The notes: generated by a model from the sequence alone, not told the origin. 64,000 nt of DNA from Bacillus luti (GCF_001884105.1 NZ_MACI01000009.1:22622-86621), one strand, 5' to 3'. Shown: positions 35,715 through 45,477, counted from the first letter of the stretch. A program made the numbers and translations.

Positions 35715-35743
35715 ATAGTAACACCCTTATCACAATTGTGCAA
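35715..35743 (-). promoter_or_regulatory. Sigma-A promoter of ndk
   Basis: Minus-strand TTGCAC (35738-35743), 17-base spacer, TACTAT (35715-35720) preceded by TGT, making an extended -10. Confidence 0.65.
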
Positions 35744-35786
35744 TAGTTTTGAAATAGAGAGATTATTTTATTTTTTAGAAAAAACA

Positions 35787-36749
35787 CTAAAATTTTCGTT
35801 TCCCAATATACTTTGCTACGTTTTGTAATGCATACTTCGCTTGCCCACGTGGGAGTGGTTTTATTATTTCTAATGCTTTATGTAAATAACGTTCACTAAA
35901 CGCAAATGCTTTATCAATAGCATCACCATTCTTCACAGCCTCAATAATTTCTTTCATTTCGTCCGCTGTTGTATTTTCATGTACAGATGTGATTTTCTTA
36001 CGAAGCACTGGATCTTCCATAGCATATAAAGCAGGAAGTGTAATATTCCCTTGCAATAAATCACCACCAGCAGGTTTTCCAAGTTTCTCTTCCGTTGAAA
36101 CGAAATCTAGAATATCATCAATAATTTGATAAGACATTCCTACAAAATAGCCATACCAAAACAGACGATTTACCGTTTCACGATTCGCACCAGAAGCGAT
36201 TGCTCCCAACTGACAACTCGCAGCAATTAATAATGCTGTTTTTCGCTTTATCCTTCTTAAATACGTTCGCAAATTTTGGTCATAATTATATTTATCTTTA
36301 ATTTGTTCAATTTCACCTTTACAAACTTCTAAAATGGTATGTGATAGCGCCTGATGCGCCTCTGGAATTTCGATATTTGTTACACATTCAAGAGACTTAG
36401 CAAACAAATAGTCTCCTGTATACATCGCAATACGATCTCCCCATTTTGCATTCACAGTCGCACTACCACGTCGTAAAAATGCAGCATCAATAACATCATC
36501 GTGAACAAGAGAAGCCATATGAATAAGTTCTAATGCAACAGCAACATGCTTAATTGCGTCTAACTTATAATCTCCAAATTTCCCTGCAAGTAACACAAAT
36601 ACGGGCCGAATTCGCTTCCCACCAGCCTCAATAAGTTGTAATGCCGCTTCTTCTACTAATGGCTGTTCAGAAGCAACCGTCTTTTTTAATTCTTTTTCTA
36701 TCACATTAATATCCGATCGTAAAAAAGAGTACATAAGTTGTAACTTCAT
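35787..36749 (-). CDS. hepT: Heptaprenyl diphosphate synthase component II HepT
   Basis: Catalytic subunit that builds the C35 side chain of menaquinone-7. It has 320 residues from the ATG at 36749 (MKLQLMYSFL). The first aspartate-rich motif is HMASLVHDDVIDAA, the second is QIIDDILDFVST; GGKRIRPVFVLLAG binds isopentenyl diphosphate. I prefer this start because AAGGTGAAC is well placed; a GTG three codons upstream falls inside that site. It is the last gene of hepS-menG-hepT. Confidence 0.94.
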   Translation of the reverse strand: MKLQLMYSFLRSDINVIEKELKKTVASEQPLVEEAALQLIEAGGKRIRPVFVLLAGKFGDYKLDAIKHVAVALELIHMASLVHDDVIDAAFLRRGSATVNAKWGDRIAMYTGDYLFAKSLECVTNIEIPEAHQALSHTILEVCKGEIEQIKDKYNYDQNLRTYLRRIKRKTALLIAASCQLGAIASGANRETVNRLFWYGYFVGMSYQIIDDILDFVSTEEKLGKPAGGDLLQGNITLPALYAMEDPVLRKKITSVHENTTADEMKEIIEAVKNGDAIDKAFAFSERYLHKALEIIKPLPRGQAKYALQNVAKYIGKRKF

Positions 36750-36780
36750 ATTGTTCACCTTAACCTAAAACGTCTTTTTT

Positions 36781-37494
36781 CTATTTTGATTCTGGTTTAA
36801 TACCTAAATGCATCGCTGCTACCCCAAAAGTAAACGGCTTCACTTGTACATGTTCAAGTCCAGCTTCCTCAAACATATGAGCCAATTCCTTCATCCCCGG
36901 GAATGTACTAGCTGATTCCTGAAGCCATGAATATTCTTTATAACTTTTCGCAAACATCTTTCCAAATAACGGCATAATATACTTAAAGTATAAAATATAT
37001 CCTTGTCGAAAACCAATCATTGTTGGCTGCGATGTTTCTAAACAGATTACTTTTCCACCTGGCTTTACTACACGCGTCATTTCTTTTAATACGTGCATAT
37101 AGTCTGGCACATTACGCAAACCAAATCCAATCGTTACGTAATCAAATGTATTATCCTCAAATGGAAGTTCCATTGCATTTCCATGTAGAAGTTCTACTTG
37201 CTTTAATTGTAAAGCCTCTACCTTTTGCTTACCGACAGATAACATATTTTCACTGAAATCTAGTCCAACAACCTTCCCCTGCTCTCCTACCGCTCCAGCT
37301 AGCGCAATTGTCCAGTCCGCTGTCCCACAGCATACATCAAGCGCTTTACTGCCCGGTTGTACATCCATAATACGCATTGTCTCTTTACGCCATGCCTTAT
37401 GTCTTTGAAAACTGATTACAGAATTCATTACATCATATTTATCAGAAATTTTTTCAAATACATCGTGTACTCTTTCTTCTTTTGATTGTTGCAT
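36781..37494 (-). CDS. menG: Demethylmenaquinone methyltransferase MenG
   Basis: Final step of menaquinone synthesis, S-adenosylmethionine-dependent C-methylation. It has 237 residues from the ATG at 37494 ([16 protein letters not shown]). The SAM loop is [17 protein letters not shown], and [13 protein letters not shown] and [15 protein letters not shown] are UbiE/MenG signatures. It lies between hepS and hepT, which make the prenyl chain it needs. Confidence 0.95.
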   Translation of the reverse strand: MQQSKEERVHDVFEKISDKYDVMNSVISFQRHKAWRKETMRIMDVQPGSKALDVCCGTADWTIALAGAVGEQGKVVGLDFSENMLSVGKQKVEALQLKQVELLHGNAMELPFEDNTFDYVTIGFGLRNVPDYMHVLKEMTRVVKPGGKVICLETSQPTMIGFRQGYILYFKYIMPLFGKMFAKSYKEYSWLQESASTFPGMKELAHMFEEAGLEHVQVKPFTFGVAAMHLGIKPESK

Positions 37495-37523
37495 GCTCGT
37501 ACCTTCTTCCAATGTAAAATTGC

Positions 37524-38282
37524 TTATGTCTTCGATTTATCTTTTAACACAGCATTTATTTCACTTATGTCTGTGTGATTTTCTAAAAATTGATTTTCTT
37601 GCTTACTCAGTTCCATCATCCAGCCATTAATAACGGTTTCTGCATCTACTCCATCCCTCAAAATCCCTTGAACTGCTTGAAAAACAGGTGAATGTTGTTT
37701 ATCAGCGTGCAATTGATATTCTTTTTGGAGACGATTTTTTCCTAACACATAAGTTATAAATGGCTTCCAATGTGATAAATGGAAATGATCACACGTTTTC
37801 TGCAATAGCGCAGACTCAATCGTTATCACACTTTTCATTATGTCCTCAATTGTTTTATGTGCTTTTTGATATAGCATAATTTTATGCTCATTGATTTCTT
37901 TAATTCCTTCAGCAAGCGCACGAATTAAAACAATATCACGATTCATAGACAATAAATAATAATATAACCCACTATAGTAATCACCTGCAAGTACTGTTAA
38001 TTGGCGACATTTATGCGACTCAATCGCTTCCTCACCTGCTTTATTTGATACTCTTTCATGCGTATCAAGCGCAATTTGTACTAGCATAATCGTTACTACA
38101 TAATGCTCGATTTGTTCTATATGTAAATTCGCACTCTTTAAAGCCCCATATAGTAATGCTATTTTTTCTTCATCAATAAATGGTTCTTCAATATAGTTTA
38201 TAAAATAAGGATGGCGTAATTTCTCCATCAATTTCTCTTTTATACCCGCATACCCTCCGTAGATGTCACACACAAAAATCAC
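37524..38282 (-). CDS. hepS: Heptaprenyl diphosphate synthase component I HepS
   Basis: The small, non-catalytic subunit that partners HepT and sets the product length. It has 252 residues, is all-helical, and contains the family stretch [20 protein letters not shown]. It has no aspartate-rich motif of its own. It is the first gene of hepS-menG-hepT. In B. subtilis mtrB (TRAP) lies just upstream; here there is only a 182-base gap with a promoter and the folE terminator. Confidence 0.9.
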   Translation of the reverse strand: MIFVCDIYGGYAGIKEKLMEKLRHPYFINYIEEPFIDEEKIALLYGALKSANLHIEQIEHYVVTIMLVQIALDTHERVSNKAGEEAIESHKCRQLTVLAGDYYSGLYYYLLSMNRDIVLIRALAEGIKEINEHKIMLYQKAHKTIEDIMKSVITIESALLQKTCDHFHLSHWKPFITYVLGKNRLQKEYQLHADKQHSPVFQAVQGILRDGVDAETVINGWMMELSKQENQFLENHTDISEINAVLKDKSKT

Positions 38283-38307
38283 CCTTGTTTTCTAATTCAT
38301 AAAACTT

Positions 38308-38316
38308 ATTATAACA
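38308..38316 (-). promoter_or_regulatory. Promoter for hepS-menG-hepT
   Basis: Minus-strand TGTTATAAT, an extended -10 with a consensus hexamer, 25 bases before the hepS start codon. The -35 match is weak. Confidence 0.5.
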
Positions 38317-38429
38317 CATACATTCTATTTTCTATAACCAAAACTTGGCTACCCCTTCCAAACCTCCGCTGAATTAAATAACACCTTCCATTCTCAATCT
38401 GTCCAACTAAAACTATATCATTTATTCAC

Positions 38430-38468
38430 ATAAAAAAAAAAGAAAAGCAGTTTCCCGCTTTTCTTTAC
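38430..38468 (-). terminator. Terminator of folE
   Basis: Minus-strand AAAGAAAAGCGGGAAACTGCTTTTCTTT followed by a long T-run; the stop codon of folE lies in the 5' arm. Confidence 0.8.
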
Positions 38469-39034
38469 TTCGTTTTAATGAAAGATAAAATTTCACTACG
38501 TGCGGCAGCATCATTTTCTAACACACCACGTACTGCTGTCGTTACTGTTTTCGCACCTGGTTTTTTCACACCACGCATAGTCATACACATATGTTCTGCT
38601 TCTACTACTACCATAACACCATGCGGCTCTAGTACTTCCATAATAGAGTTCGCTACCGTTGAAGTAATACGTTCTTGCAGTTGTGGACGACGTGCAATTG
38701 TGTCTACAGTGCGGGCTAATTTACTTAGGCCTGTCACCTTTCCGCCTTGCGGAATATATGCAACGTGAGCAACTCCATAGAACGGAACTAAATGATGCTC
38801 ACACATCGAATAAAATGGTATATCTTTTACTAGTACAAGCTCTTCGTGATCTTCTCCGAATACTTTATGCAAATGTTCTTTCGGATCTTCATGCATGCCC
38901 GCGAACACTTCTGCGTACATTTTTGCAACACGCTTTGGTGTATCAAGTACTCCCTCGCGATTTGGATCATCTCCGATTGCCTCTAAAATAAGGCGTACTG
39001 CATGTTCAATTTGTTCTAAATTAACTTTTGCCAT
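38465..39034 (-). CDS. folE: GTP cyclohydrolase I FolE
   Basis: First step of folate synthesis, conversion of GTP to dihydroneopterin triphosphate. It has 189 residues. The zinc site is built from C and H in [18 protein letters not shown] and the cysteine in [32 protein letters not shown] and RRPQLQER complete the signature. In B. subtilis this gene is mtrA in an operon with mtrB; mtrB is missing here, so folE stands alone between HU and the hepS operon. Confidence 0.96.
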   Translation of the reverse strand: MAKVNLEQIEHAVRLILEAIGDDPNREGVLDTPKRVAKMYAEVFAGMHEDPKEHLHKVFGEDHEELVLVKDIPFYSMCEHHLVPFYGVAHVAYIPQGGKVTGLSKLARTVDTIARRPQLQERITSTVANSIMEVLEPHGVMVVVEAEHMCMTMRGVKKPGAKTVTTAVRGVLENDAAARSEILSFIKTK

Positions 39035-39104
39035 CCGCTAGCCCTCCCGAAAACCTAAAAGTGATACGAACACATTCTAGCATATTTATGTTTTTAAAAG
39101 CAAA

Positions 39105-39138
39105 AAGAAGAGTTCCCAAAAAGGAAACTCTTCTTCCC
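39105..39138 (-). terminator. Terminator of hup
   Basis: Minus-strand GAAGAGTTTCC-TTTTT-GGGAACTCTTCTTTTTG, 17 bases after the stop codon. Confidence 0.85.
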
Positions 39139-39154
39139 TGTTAATATGTAAGGA

Positions 39155-39427
39155 TTATTTAACCGCATCTTTTAACGCTTTACCAGGTTTGAATGCAGGT
39201 ACTTTACTTGCAGCGATTTCAATCTCCTCACCTGTTTGTGGGTTACGACCTTTACGAGCCGCACGCTCACGAACTTCGAAGTTACCGAATCCGATTAGTT
39301 GTACTTTATCACCTTGTTTTAAAGCTTCTAAGATAGAATCAAAAACAGCGTCTACTGCTTTTGTTGCGTCCTTTTTAGAAAGGGAACTTGCTTCTGCAAC
39401 AGCATTGATTAAATCTGTCTTGTTCAT
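39155..39427 (-). CDS. hup: HU-type DNA-binding protein
   Basis: A histone-like nucleoid protein of 90 residues, starting [20 protein letters not shown]. The family signature [21 protein letters not shown] forms the DNA-embracing arm, and [22 protein letters not shown] closes the protein. The start is the ATG at 39427 after a very strong AGGAGGTG; the frame extends 24 codons upstream through untranslated leader. Same locus as hbs in B. subtilis, between spoIVA and mtrA. Confidence 0.97.
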   Translation of the reverse strand: MNKTDLINAVAEASSLSKKDATKAVDAVFDSILEALKQGDKVQLIGFGNFEVRERAARKGRNPQTGEEIEIAASKVPAFKPGKALKDAVK

Positions 39428-39552
39428 GCCATTCACCTCCTCCCAAAGATAAGACTGTATAATGATCATAAAATGAGTCTTACTTTCATTTGTAGGCAAT
39501 TTTTACAAATTCTATACTACAAAGATGTAGATAAATCATTATCAACGCCTAT

Positions 39553-39558
39553 ATTATA
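39553..39558 (-). promoter_or_regulatory. Candidate hup promoter
   Basis: A consensus minus-strand TATAAT about 125 bases upstream of hup, with TATTGA 17 bases before it. Confidence 0.4.
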
Positions 39559-39697
39559 CGATTCTCCTTTATAATTCAATATTTTTAAGGAAATTGTTAC
39601 TCTTAAAATGTGAAAATCTGATGAAACTTGACAATTTACAACAATATATTAGATAATGACTGTTTATTTTTCTATTACATACGTAAAAATAAAAAAA

Positions 39698-39724
39698 TCC
39701 CTCTACAGTGAGAGGGATTTTTTC
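39698..39724. terminator. Terminator of spoIVA
   Basis: AAAAATCCCTCT-ACAGTG-AGAGGGATTTTTT has a symmetrical stem and A/T runs; it can act on both strands. Confidence 0.85.
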
Positions 39725-41203
39725 TTACAATATAATCGCAATTAATCCGCCAGAGCCTTCATTAATAATTCTTTCTAACGTTTCTTTTAATTTATATCTA
39801 GCATTTTCTGGCATTAAAGATAGTTTCGCTTGAATTCCTTCTCGAACAATCGAGCTAAGCGAACGTCCAAATATATCAGAATTCCAAATTGATAACGGAT
39901 CATCTTCAAAATCTTGCATTAAATAACGAACTAATTCTTCACTTTGCTTTTCAGTACCTATAATTGGCTCAAACGTTGACTCCACATCTACTTTAATCAT
40001 ATGAATAGATGGGGCTACGGCCTTTAACTTCACACCAAATCTGGAACCGTGACGAATAATTTCTGGCTCATCTAAGCTCATGTCTGCTAATGCAGGCGCT
40101 GCTACACCATATCCTGTTTGCTTTACCATACGCAAGGCATCCGCCACTTGATCATATTCTATTTTCGCATGAGATAAATCGAGCATAAGCTTCAATAAAT
40201 GATCTTTCCCTCGAATTTCTACTCCTACTACTTCTTTTAAAATTTGATCATACAATTCATCTGGTGCATATAAGTCAATCTCCGCCACACCTTGCCCCAT
40301 GTCAATACCAGCTAGGCTCGCTCGATCAATAAATTCATATTGACTAAATTGCCAAACCACGCGGTCCACATCACGAAGACGTTTTATGTCCTTCACAGTC
40401 TCTTGAACTGCTTCCTGATAACTTTGGCGTAACCAATGCCCTTCATTTAGCACCATTACCCAGCTCGGAAGGTTTACATTCACTTCTAAAACCGGGAACT
40501 CAAATAGCGCTTCTCGAAGCACATTATACACATCTGTTTCTCTTAAACTCTCTACACTCATCGCAATTACTGGAATATCATATTCTTCTGATAAACTTTG
40601 GCGTAATTGCTCTGTATCTGGATGATACGGCTGTACAGTGTTTATAATCATAATGAAAGGCTTTCCAACTTCTTTTAACTCATTTACAACTCGTTCTTCT
40701 GCCTCTATATAATCTCTTCTTGGAATTTCACCAATCGTTCCATCTGTTGTGATTACAACACCAATTGTTGAATGTTCTTGAATTACTTTACGTGTTCCGA
40801 TTTCTGCAGCTTCATGGAACGGAATAGGTTCTTCATACCAAGGAGTATTAATCATACGCGGGCCATTCTCATCTTCATAACCTTTTGCTCCTGGAACCGT
40901 ATATCCAACGCAATCTACTAATCGAATATTCACTTCAAGACCTTCATCTACTTCGATAGAAACCGCTTGGTTTGGAACAAACTTTGGTTCCGTCGTCATA
41001 ATTGTACGACCAGCAGCACTTTGAGGCAGTTCATCCTGCGCTCTTTGACGGTCAGACTCATTCTCAATATTTGGAATAACTACAAGTTCCATAAATTTTT
41101 TAATGAATGTTGATTTTCCTGTTCGGACAGCTCCTACAACTCCAAAATAAATATCACCGCCTGTGCGTTCCGCAATATCTTTAAAAATATCTACCTTTTC
41201 CAA
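39725..41203 (-). CDS. spoIVA: Stage IV sporulation protein A, spore coat morphogenetic ATPase
   Basis: It forms the basement layer of the spore coat by ATP-driven polymerisation on the forespore surface. It has 492 residues. The N-terminal TRAFAC-type NTPase has Walker A in GVVGAVRTGKSTFIKKFM (about 22-31) and a switch region VDCVGYTVPGAKGYEDENGP. The C-terminus ends INEGSGGLIAIIL, the conserved tail needed for localisation. The start codon is TTG at 41203 with GAGGGAGG upstream. A sigma-E-like promoter precedes it, and it stands alone between HU and yphF. Confidence 0.97.
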   Translation of the reverse strand: MEKVDIFKDIAERTGGDIYFGVVGAVRTGKSTFIKKFMELVVIPNIENESDRQRAQDELPQSAAGRTIMTTEPKFVPNQAVSIEVDEGLEVNIRLVDCVGYTVPGAKGYEDENGPRMINTPWYEEPIPFHEAAEIGTRKVIQEHSTIGVVITTDGTIGEIPRRDYIEAEERVVNELKEVGKPFIMIINTVQPYHPDTEQLRQSLSEEYDIPVIAMSVESLRETDVYNVLREALFEFPVLEVNVNLPSWVMVLNEGHWLRQSYQEAVQETVKDIKRLRDVDRVVWQFSQYEFIDRASLAGIDMGQGVAEIDLYAPDELYDQILKEVVGVEIRGKDHLLKLMLDLSHAKIEYDQVADALRMVKQTGYGVAAPALADMSLDEPEIIRHGSRFGVKLKAVAPSIHMIKVDVESTFEPIIGTEKQSEELVRYLMQDFEDDPLSIWNSDIFGRSLSSIVREGIQAKLSLMPENARYKLKETLERIINEGSGGLIAIIL

Positions 41204-41297
41204 GTGATTCCCTCCCTCAAAATTTTTGGGAATAATTCCGCGTTTATAGTCAACTAATACCTTCTCTAACGTTGCCTATAATATCTGATATAATATA

Positions 41298-41324
41298 ATG
41301 GTATTCTAGAAGTTCGGACAATAT
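41298..41324 (-). promoter_or_regulatory. Candidate sigma-E promoter of spoIVA
   Basis: Minus-strand ATATT (41320-41324), a 14-base spacer, then AATACCAT (41298-41305), close to the sigma-E pattern with a CATACA-like -10. It lies about 95 bases before the TTG start, as expected for a mother-cell gene. Confidence 0.5.
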
Positions 41325-41394
41325 ATCATATAATTTTGTCCAATTTCATATGACTATTTAAAAATATCTTTTGTTTGCATCACAAGTTGTATAA

Positions 41395-41446
41395 CATAAA
41401 AAACCTTTCTTCTAGAACTTATTCGCTAAAAGAAAGGTTCATGACT
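41395..41446 (-). terminator. Terminator of yphF
   Basis: Minus-strand AACCTTTCTT...AAGAAAGGTTTTTT with a roughly 20-base loop, next to the yphF stop. Confidence 0.75.
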
Positions 41447-42165
41447 TATGATTTAAAAAAAATTGGTTCTCCGTTCTTTACCGTATATGGCAGAGAATAA
41501 GCAGGAACAAATGGAGAGTCTTTCGATAGTATATTCCGAATATCTTCCCCTTCCTTAAATTGACCTTCATTTTTTTTCAAAGCTTCATATAAGTCGATTC
41601 TATAATCAACGAAAACTTCTCCTTTTTCATTGATTACGAAAGGCAGCCCCTTACCAGAATACGGACTTGTCACTTGCGGTACATCTTTATATCCTAGTTT
41701 TTTGAAATCTAATTCATAGACACCATCTGTAATTACTTTTTTAAAAGGTGGATATTGATGTTCATCACGATACATTTTAAGTTTCAATGTCAATTCCTGA
41801 ATTTGGTCAGCCATCCTTACGTCAATTAACTTTACAGTGGGATTTGTTTCAACATCTATTAATACATATTGATATACTCCACCACTTTCATATGCATTCC
41901 CTGGTGCTTCTTGTATGTAACGCGGAGCAATCTTTTGAAAATCGATTGGATACTTCTGATAAATTGGCGTATTCATATCCCGCGTCTTAATTGGCAATAT
42001 CCCATCATTTTGCTCCTTAAATGTCACTACAGCTTTTTGAACAACCTGTAGCTGATCTTCATAAGGAATAGCATTTTGTTTCATATTTTCTTTCGGATAC
42101 AGACACCCTGTTAAAAGGCTCATACAACAAAATATTAAAATAATATGGACTTTTTTCACTAGCAA
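41446..42165 (-). CDS. yphF: YphF, predicted lipoprotein
   Basis: A 239-residue protein with a type II signal sequence: MLVKKVHIILIFCCMSLLTG followed by the lipobox cysteine at residue 21 (LLTGC). The mature part has no domain I recognise; segments such as AVVTFKEQNDGILPIKT and KLKMYRDEHQYPPFKK repeat a similar theme, which suggests two related halves. It will be exported and diacylated. Position between spoIVA and yphE matches B. subtilis yphF. Confidence 0.83.
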   Translation of the reverse strand: MLVKKVHIILIFCCMSLLTGCLYPKENMKQNAIPYEDQLQVVQKAVVTFKEQNDGILPIKTRDMNTPIYQKYPIDFQKIAPRYIQEAPGNAYESGGVYQYVLIDVETNPTVKLIDVRMADQIQELTLKLKMYRDEHQYPPFKKVITDGVYELDFKKLGYKDVPQVTSPYSGKGLPFVINEKGEVFVDYRIDLYEALKKNEGQFKEGEDIRNILSKDSPFVPAYSLPYTVKNGEPIFFKS

Positions 42166-42223
42166 TCACCTTTTCATACTAATATAACTTGCTCCGTATG
42201 TAGCATTTTCGAGACCATTCCCT

Positions 42224-42433
42224 TTACTGCTGTACAGGTCCACTAAATACAACAAGAAAAATAACAATTCCTGATACAATCATAAGGGTGTACGCTACTA
42301 ACGCTGTAATCCCTTTCAAAAATTTATTCTTTATTTTGTATCTACTTATTAAAATAAAACTTACTGCAAAAAACATAAATCCAATTGCTCCTAAAGCAAA
42401 CCACATTTTTAAAAGCCCTTCTGACATATACAC
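42224..42433 (-). CDS. yphE: YphE, DUF2768 small membrane protein
   Basis: A 69-residue protein with two membrane helices (about 9-28, MWFALGAIGFMFFAVSFILI, and 42-65, ALVAYTLMIVSGIVIFLVVF) joined by a basic loop KNKFLKG. AGGGGTG precedes the start. Size and place between yphF and gpsA match yphE; the function is unknown. Confidence 0.78.
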   Translation of the reverse strand: MYMSEGLLKMWFALGAIGFMFFAVSFILISRYKIKNKFLKGITALVAYTLMIVSGIVIFLVVFSGPVQQ

Positions 42434-42581
42434 ACCCCTTTGTATTAATCTATTTTTATACTATTTTAACAAATTAAAATCTTTAAACAAATACAAAAAT
42501 AACATTTTACTACAAATTGCGAATATATAACTTGAATCAACAGGTTTTTTCACAACTTTCATTAATCTAGATAAAAATAAA

Positions 42582-42614
42582 ACCGAAGCGAGTGTCTCTC
42601 TCGCTCCGGTTGAC
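42582..42614 (-). terminator. Terminator of the spoVIF-like gene
   Basis: Minus-strand AACCGGAGCGAG-AGAGACA-CTCGCTTCGGTT followed by TTATTTTT. Confidence 0.8.
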
Positions 42615-42693
42615 CAAATATGCCCAAATCAGCTCTATTCCCATACTTTCATGGCTATCATATGCAATCCACAAACTCTTTGTTTCTCATATT

Positions 42694-42945
42694 TTATTTT
42701 TTAAACATTTTACTTAACGAGCCAAAATCCGCTGGCATATTATTATTAACAATCGCTTTTACAATTTGATCCTCTTGTTCTTTCGGCACTTCACGTCCTG
42801 CCATTAGAGCAACTTGATGAATCAATTGACGAAGCACTTTCTCATCACGTAAATTCGCATTTTGTACAGATGATGCTAATTTAAAAATATCTTCTTTATT
42901 CACTTTCGCTTCTTTTTCAATGTTATTAAAAATGTTATTATCCAT
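42694..42945 (-). CDS. spoVIF: Stage VI sporulation protein F-like (SpoVIF)
   Basis: An 83-residue protein starting MDNNIFNNIEKEAKVNKEDI, with FKLASSVQNANLRDEKVLRQ and PADFGSLSKMFKK at the end. It resembles the SpoVIF/YjcC family, which in B. subtilis acts in late spore coat assembly. The start is the ATG at 42945 after GAGGAGAGGGTG; a GTG three codons upstream lies in the ribosome site. B. subtilis has this gene at another locus, so its place between yphE and gpsA is a lineage feature. The family call is from memory of the pattern. Confidence 0.72.
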   Translation of the reverse strand: MDNNIFNNIEKEAKVNKEDIFKLASSVQNANLRDEKVLRQLIHQVALMAGREVPKEQEDQIVKAIVNNNMPADFGSLSKMFKK

Positions 42946-43013
42946 TCTTTTCACCCTCTCCTCAAGTTACTCTTCATCCTATGCAAAAATGAAAAAATGG
43001 TGAAAAGACCCAA

Positions 43014-43060
43014 AAAAATAAAAAGCGATAGAAGTACTTTTGTACTTCTACCGCTTTTAT
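43014..43060 (-). terminator. Terminator of der-gpsA
   Basis: Minus-strand AAAAGCGGTAGAAGTAC-AAAA-GTACTTCTATCGCTTTTT, 15 paired bases with one mismatch and a T-run, next to the gpsA stop. Confidence 0.85.
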
Positions 43061-44083
43061 TTACAGTAAATCAGGTATAGCTTCCACTTCATGTTTTCGA
43101 ACACGTCCCATTAATGAGCCTACTGCATCTTTCACATTATTCCCATTGAACAGCACGTCATATAAAGCAGCTGTAATCGGCATTTCAACTTCCATTTTCT
43201 CTGCTAATTCATGTGCAGCTTTCGTAGTTCTTACACCTTCTACAACCATACCCATGCTTTCTAACACTTCTTCTAAAGAGTGTCCTTTTCCAAGCATATT
43301 TCCAGCGCGCCAATTTCGGCTATGAACACTTGTACAAGTTACAATTAAGTCTCCCATACCAGTTAGACCAGCAAACGTTAACGGATTTCCGCCCATTTTT
43401 CTTCCTAAACGAGCAATCTCTGTTAAACCACGTGTCATTAATGCCGCCTTTGCATTATCACCTAATCCAAGACCATCAGTTATTCCAGCAGCTAATGCGA
43501 TAATATTTTTTAACGCACCGCCAAGTTCAACTCCAATGATATCTGGATTTGTGTATACACGGAAGTAACTATTCATAAACAAGTCTTGTACTTCTTCAGC
43601 CGCTTCCATACGCTTTGCTGCAGACGTAACAGTTGTCTCTTGACGCAACCCAACTTCTTCAGCATGACTCGGTCCAGACAGCACAACAACGTCTTTAATC
43701 AAGTTCTCTGGAATTTCTTCCTCAATCACTTCCGAAATACGTTTTGACGTACCAGGTTCAATTCCTTTACTTGCATGAATCCAAGTAGTCGGACCTGCTA
43801 CATATTTCTTCATATCTTGCAGTACTTCTCTATACGCTTTCGTTGGTACTACAAGAAGTACTACATTTACATCTACTAATGCTTCTTCTAAAGAAGAGTA
43901 GGCTACGATTGTGCTTGGCAATGTAATTCCCGGAAGGTATCGACTATTCTCATGTTTTGTATTAATCTCATCCATAAGTTCAGAACGATTTCCCCAAATA
44001 CGTACATCATGCCCATTGTCAGCTAATACCATCGCTAACGCTGTTCCCCAGCTACCTGCTCCAACTACTGTGATTTTTGTCAT
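43061..44083 (-). CDS. gpsA: Glycerol-3-phosphate dehydrogenase (NAD(P)+) GpsA
   Basis: It makes sn-glycerol 3-phosphate for phospholipids from dihydroxyacetone phosphate. It has 340 residues. The nucleotide loop is VVGAGSWGTALAMVLADNGH; SGPSHAEEV, the catalytic lysine in GGALKNIIALAAGI, and TCTSVHSRNWRAG are family signatures. It lies 18 bases after der, the conserved der-gpsA pair. Confidence 0.96.
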   Translation of the reverse strand: MTKITVVGAGSWGTALAMVLADNGHDVRIWGNRSELMDEINTKHENSRYLPGITLPSTIVAYSSLEEALVDVNVVLLVVPTKAYREVLQDMKKYVAGPTTWIHASKGIEPGTSKRISEVIEEEIPENLIKDVVVLSGPSHAEEVGLRQETTVTSAAKRMEAAEEVQDLFMNSYFRVYTNPDIIGVELGGALKNIIALAAGITDGLGLGDNAKAALMTRGLTEIARLGRKMGGNPLTFAGLTGMGDLIVTCTSVHSRNWRAGNMLGKGHSLEEVLESMGMVVEGVRTTKAAHELAEKMEVEMPITAALYDVLFNGNNVKDAVGSLMGRVRKHEVEAIPDLL

Positions 44084-44101
44084 AAAATCACATCCTCTCC
44101 A

Positions 44102-45412
44102 TTAGTCTCTTGCTCTAGCGATAATGTGAATCGGCGTTCCTACAAAGCCAAATGATTCACGTAAACGATTCTTTAAGAAGCGCTCATATGAGAAGTGCAA
44201 TAGTTCTGGATCGTTTACAAACACAACAAATGTTGGTGGTTTTACCGCAACTTGTGTTGCATAGAAAATCTTCAGACGGCTACCGTTATGCGTTGGCGTT
44301 GGATTCATCGCTACCGCATCCATAATTACATCATTTAATACATTCGTTTGAATACGGATACTATGGCTTTCATTTACCTCATCGATAACTGGTATTAACG
44401 TTTGTGTACGTTTTCTCGTTTTCGCAGATAAGAACACAATCGGTGCGTACTCTAAAAATTGGAAATGAGCACGGATGTTTTCTTCAAATGCTTTCATTGT
44501 TTTCTCGTCTTTTTTCACTGCGTCCCACTTGTTTACAACGATAACGACAGCTCGCCCTGAATCATGAGCGTATCCAGCGATTTTTTTATCTTGTTCAATA
44601 ATTCCTTCTTCACCGTCTAAAACGACTAAAACAACGTCAGAACGTTCAATCGCTCTTAGTGCACGAAGTACACTATACTTTTCTGTACTTTCATACACTT
44701 TCCCTTTTTTACGCATACCAGCTGTATCGATAATTACATAATCTTTTCCGTCTTTACTATACGGTGTATCGACAGCATCACGAGTTGTTCCTGCTACGTT
44801 ACTAACAATTACACGCTCTTGACCAAGAAGAGCATTTACAAGTGATGATTTCCCTACGTTTGGACGTCCAATTAAAGAGAAACGAATTGTATCTTCATCA
44901 TATCCGTCTTCTTCAATCTTTGGAAAATGCTGTGCAGCTTCGTCTAATAAGTCACCTAATCCTAATCCGTGTGTACCTGAAATTGGGAATGGTTCACCAA
45001 ATCCTAACGCATAAAAGTCATAAATGTCACTGCGCATTTCCGGATTGTCCACTTTATTTACTGCAAGTACAACTGGTTTATTTGAACGATATAATATTTT
45101 TGCAACTTCTTCATCAGCTGCTGTTACACCGTCACGACCGTTTGTCATAAAAATGATAACATCTGCTTCATCTATCGCTACTTCAGCTTGTTGACGAATT
45201 TGTGTCAAAAACGGCTCGTCTCCAATATCAATTCCACCTGTATCAATAATGTTAAATTCATGATTCAACCAATCTCCAGCGCTATAAATACGATCACGCG
45301 TTACACCTGGAATATCTTCTACGATTGAAACTCTTTCTCCAACAATTCTATTAAAAATAGTAGATTTCCCCACGTTCGGGCGGCCTACTATCGCTATTAC
45401 TGGTTTCGGCAT
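44102..45412 (-). CDS. der: Ribosome-assembly GTPase Der (EngA)
   Basis: An essential GTPase for 50S subunit maturation, with two G domains in tandem. It has 436 residues from the ATG at 45412. G1 motifs are [13 protein letters not shown] (domain 1, about 10) and [13 protein letters not shown] (domain 2, about 183); G4 motifs are NKVD and NKWD. A C-terminal KH-like domain covers about 355-436. AAAGGATG precedes the start. The frame extends two codons further. Confidence 0.96.
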   Translation of the reverse strand: MPKPVIAIVGRPNVGKSTIFNRIVGERVSIVEDIPGVTRDRIYSAGDWLNHEFNIIDTGGIDIGDEPFLTQIRQQAEVAIDEADVIIFMTNGRDGVTAADEEVAKILYRSNKPVVLAVNKVDNPEMRSDIYDFYALGFGEPFPISGTHGLGLGDLLDEAAQHFPKIEEDGYDEDTIRFSLIGRPNVGKSSLVNALLGQERVIVSNVAGTTRDAVDTPYSKDGKDYVIIDTAGMRKKGKVYESTEKYSVLRALRAIERSDVVLVVLDGEEGIIEQDKKIAGYAHDSGRAVVIVVNKWDAVKKDEKTMKAFEENIRAHFQFLEYAPIVFLSAKTRKRTQTLIPVIDEVNESHSIRIQTNVLNDVIMDAVAMNPTPTHNGSRLKIFYATQVAVKPPTFVVFVNDPELLHFSYERFLKNRLRESFGFVGTPIHIIARARD

Positions 45413-45449
45413 ATACATTCATCCTTTCAACTTGCTTCTGTTTATTATG

Positions 45450-45477
45450 TAAAAAACCCTTCTTTGTGCAAGAAGGG
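45450..45477 (-). terminator. Terminator after the YIEGIA pair
   Basis: Minus-strand AATCCCTTCTTGCACAAAGAAGGGTTTTTT, between the small capping-subunit gene and der. Confidence 0.8.
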
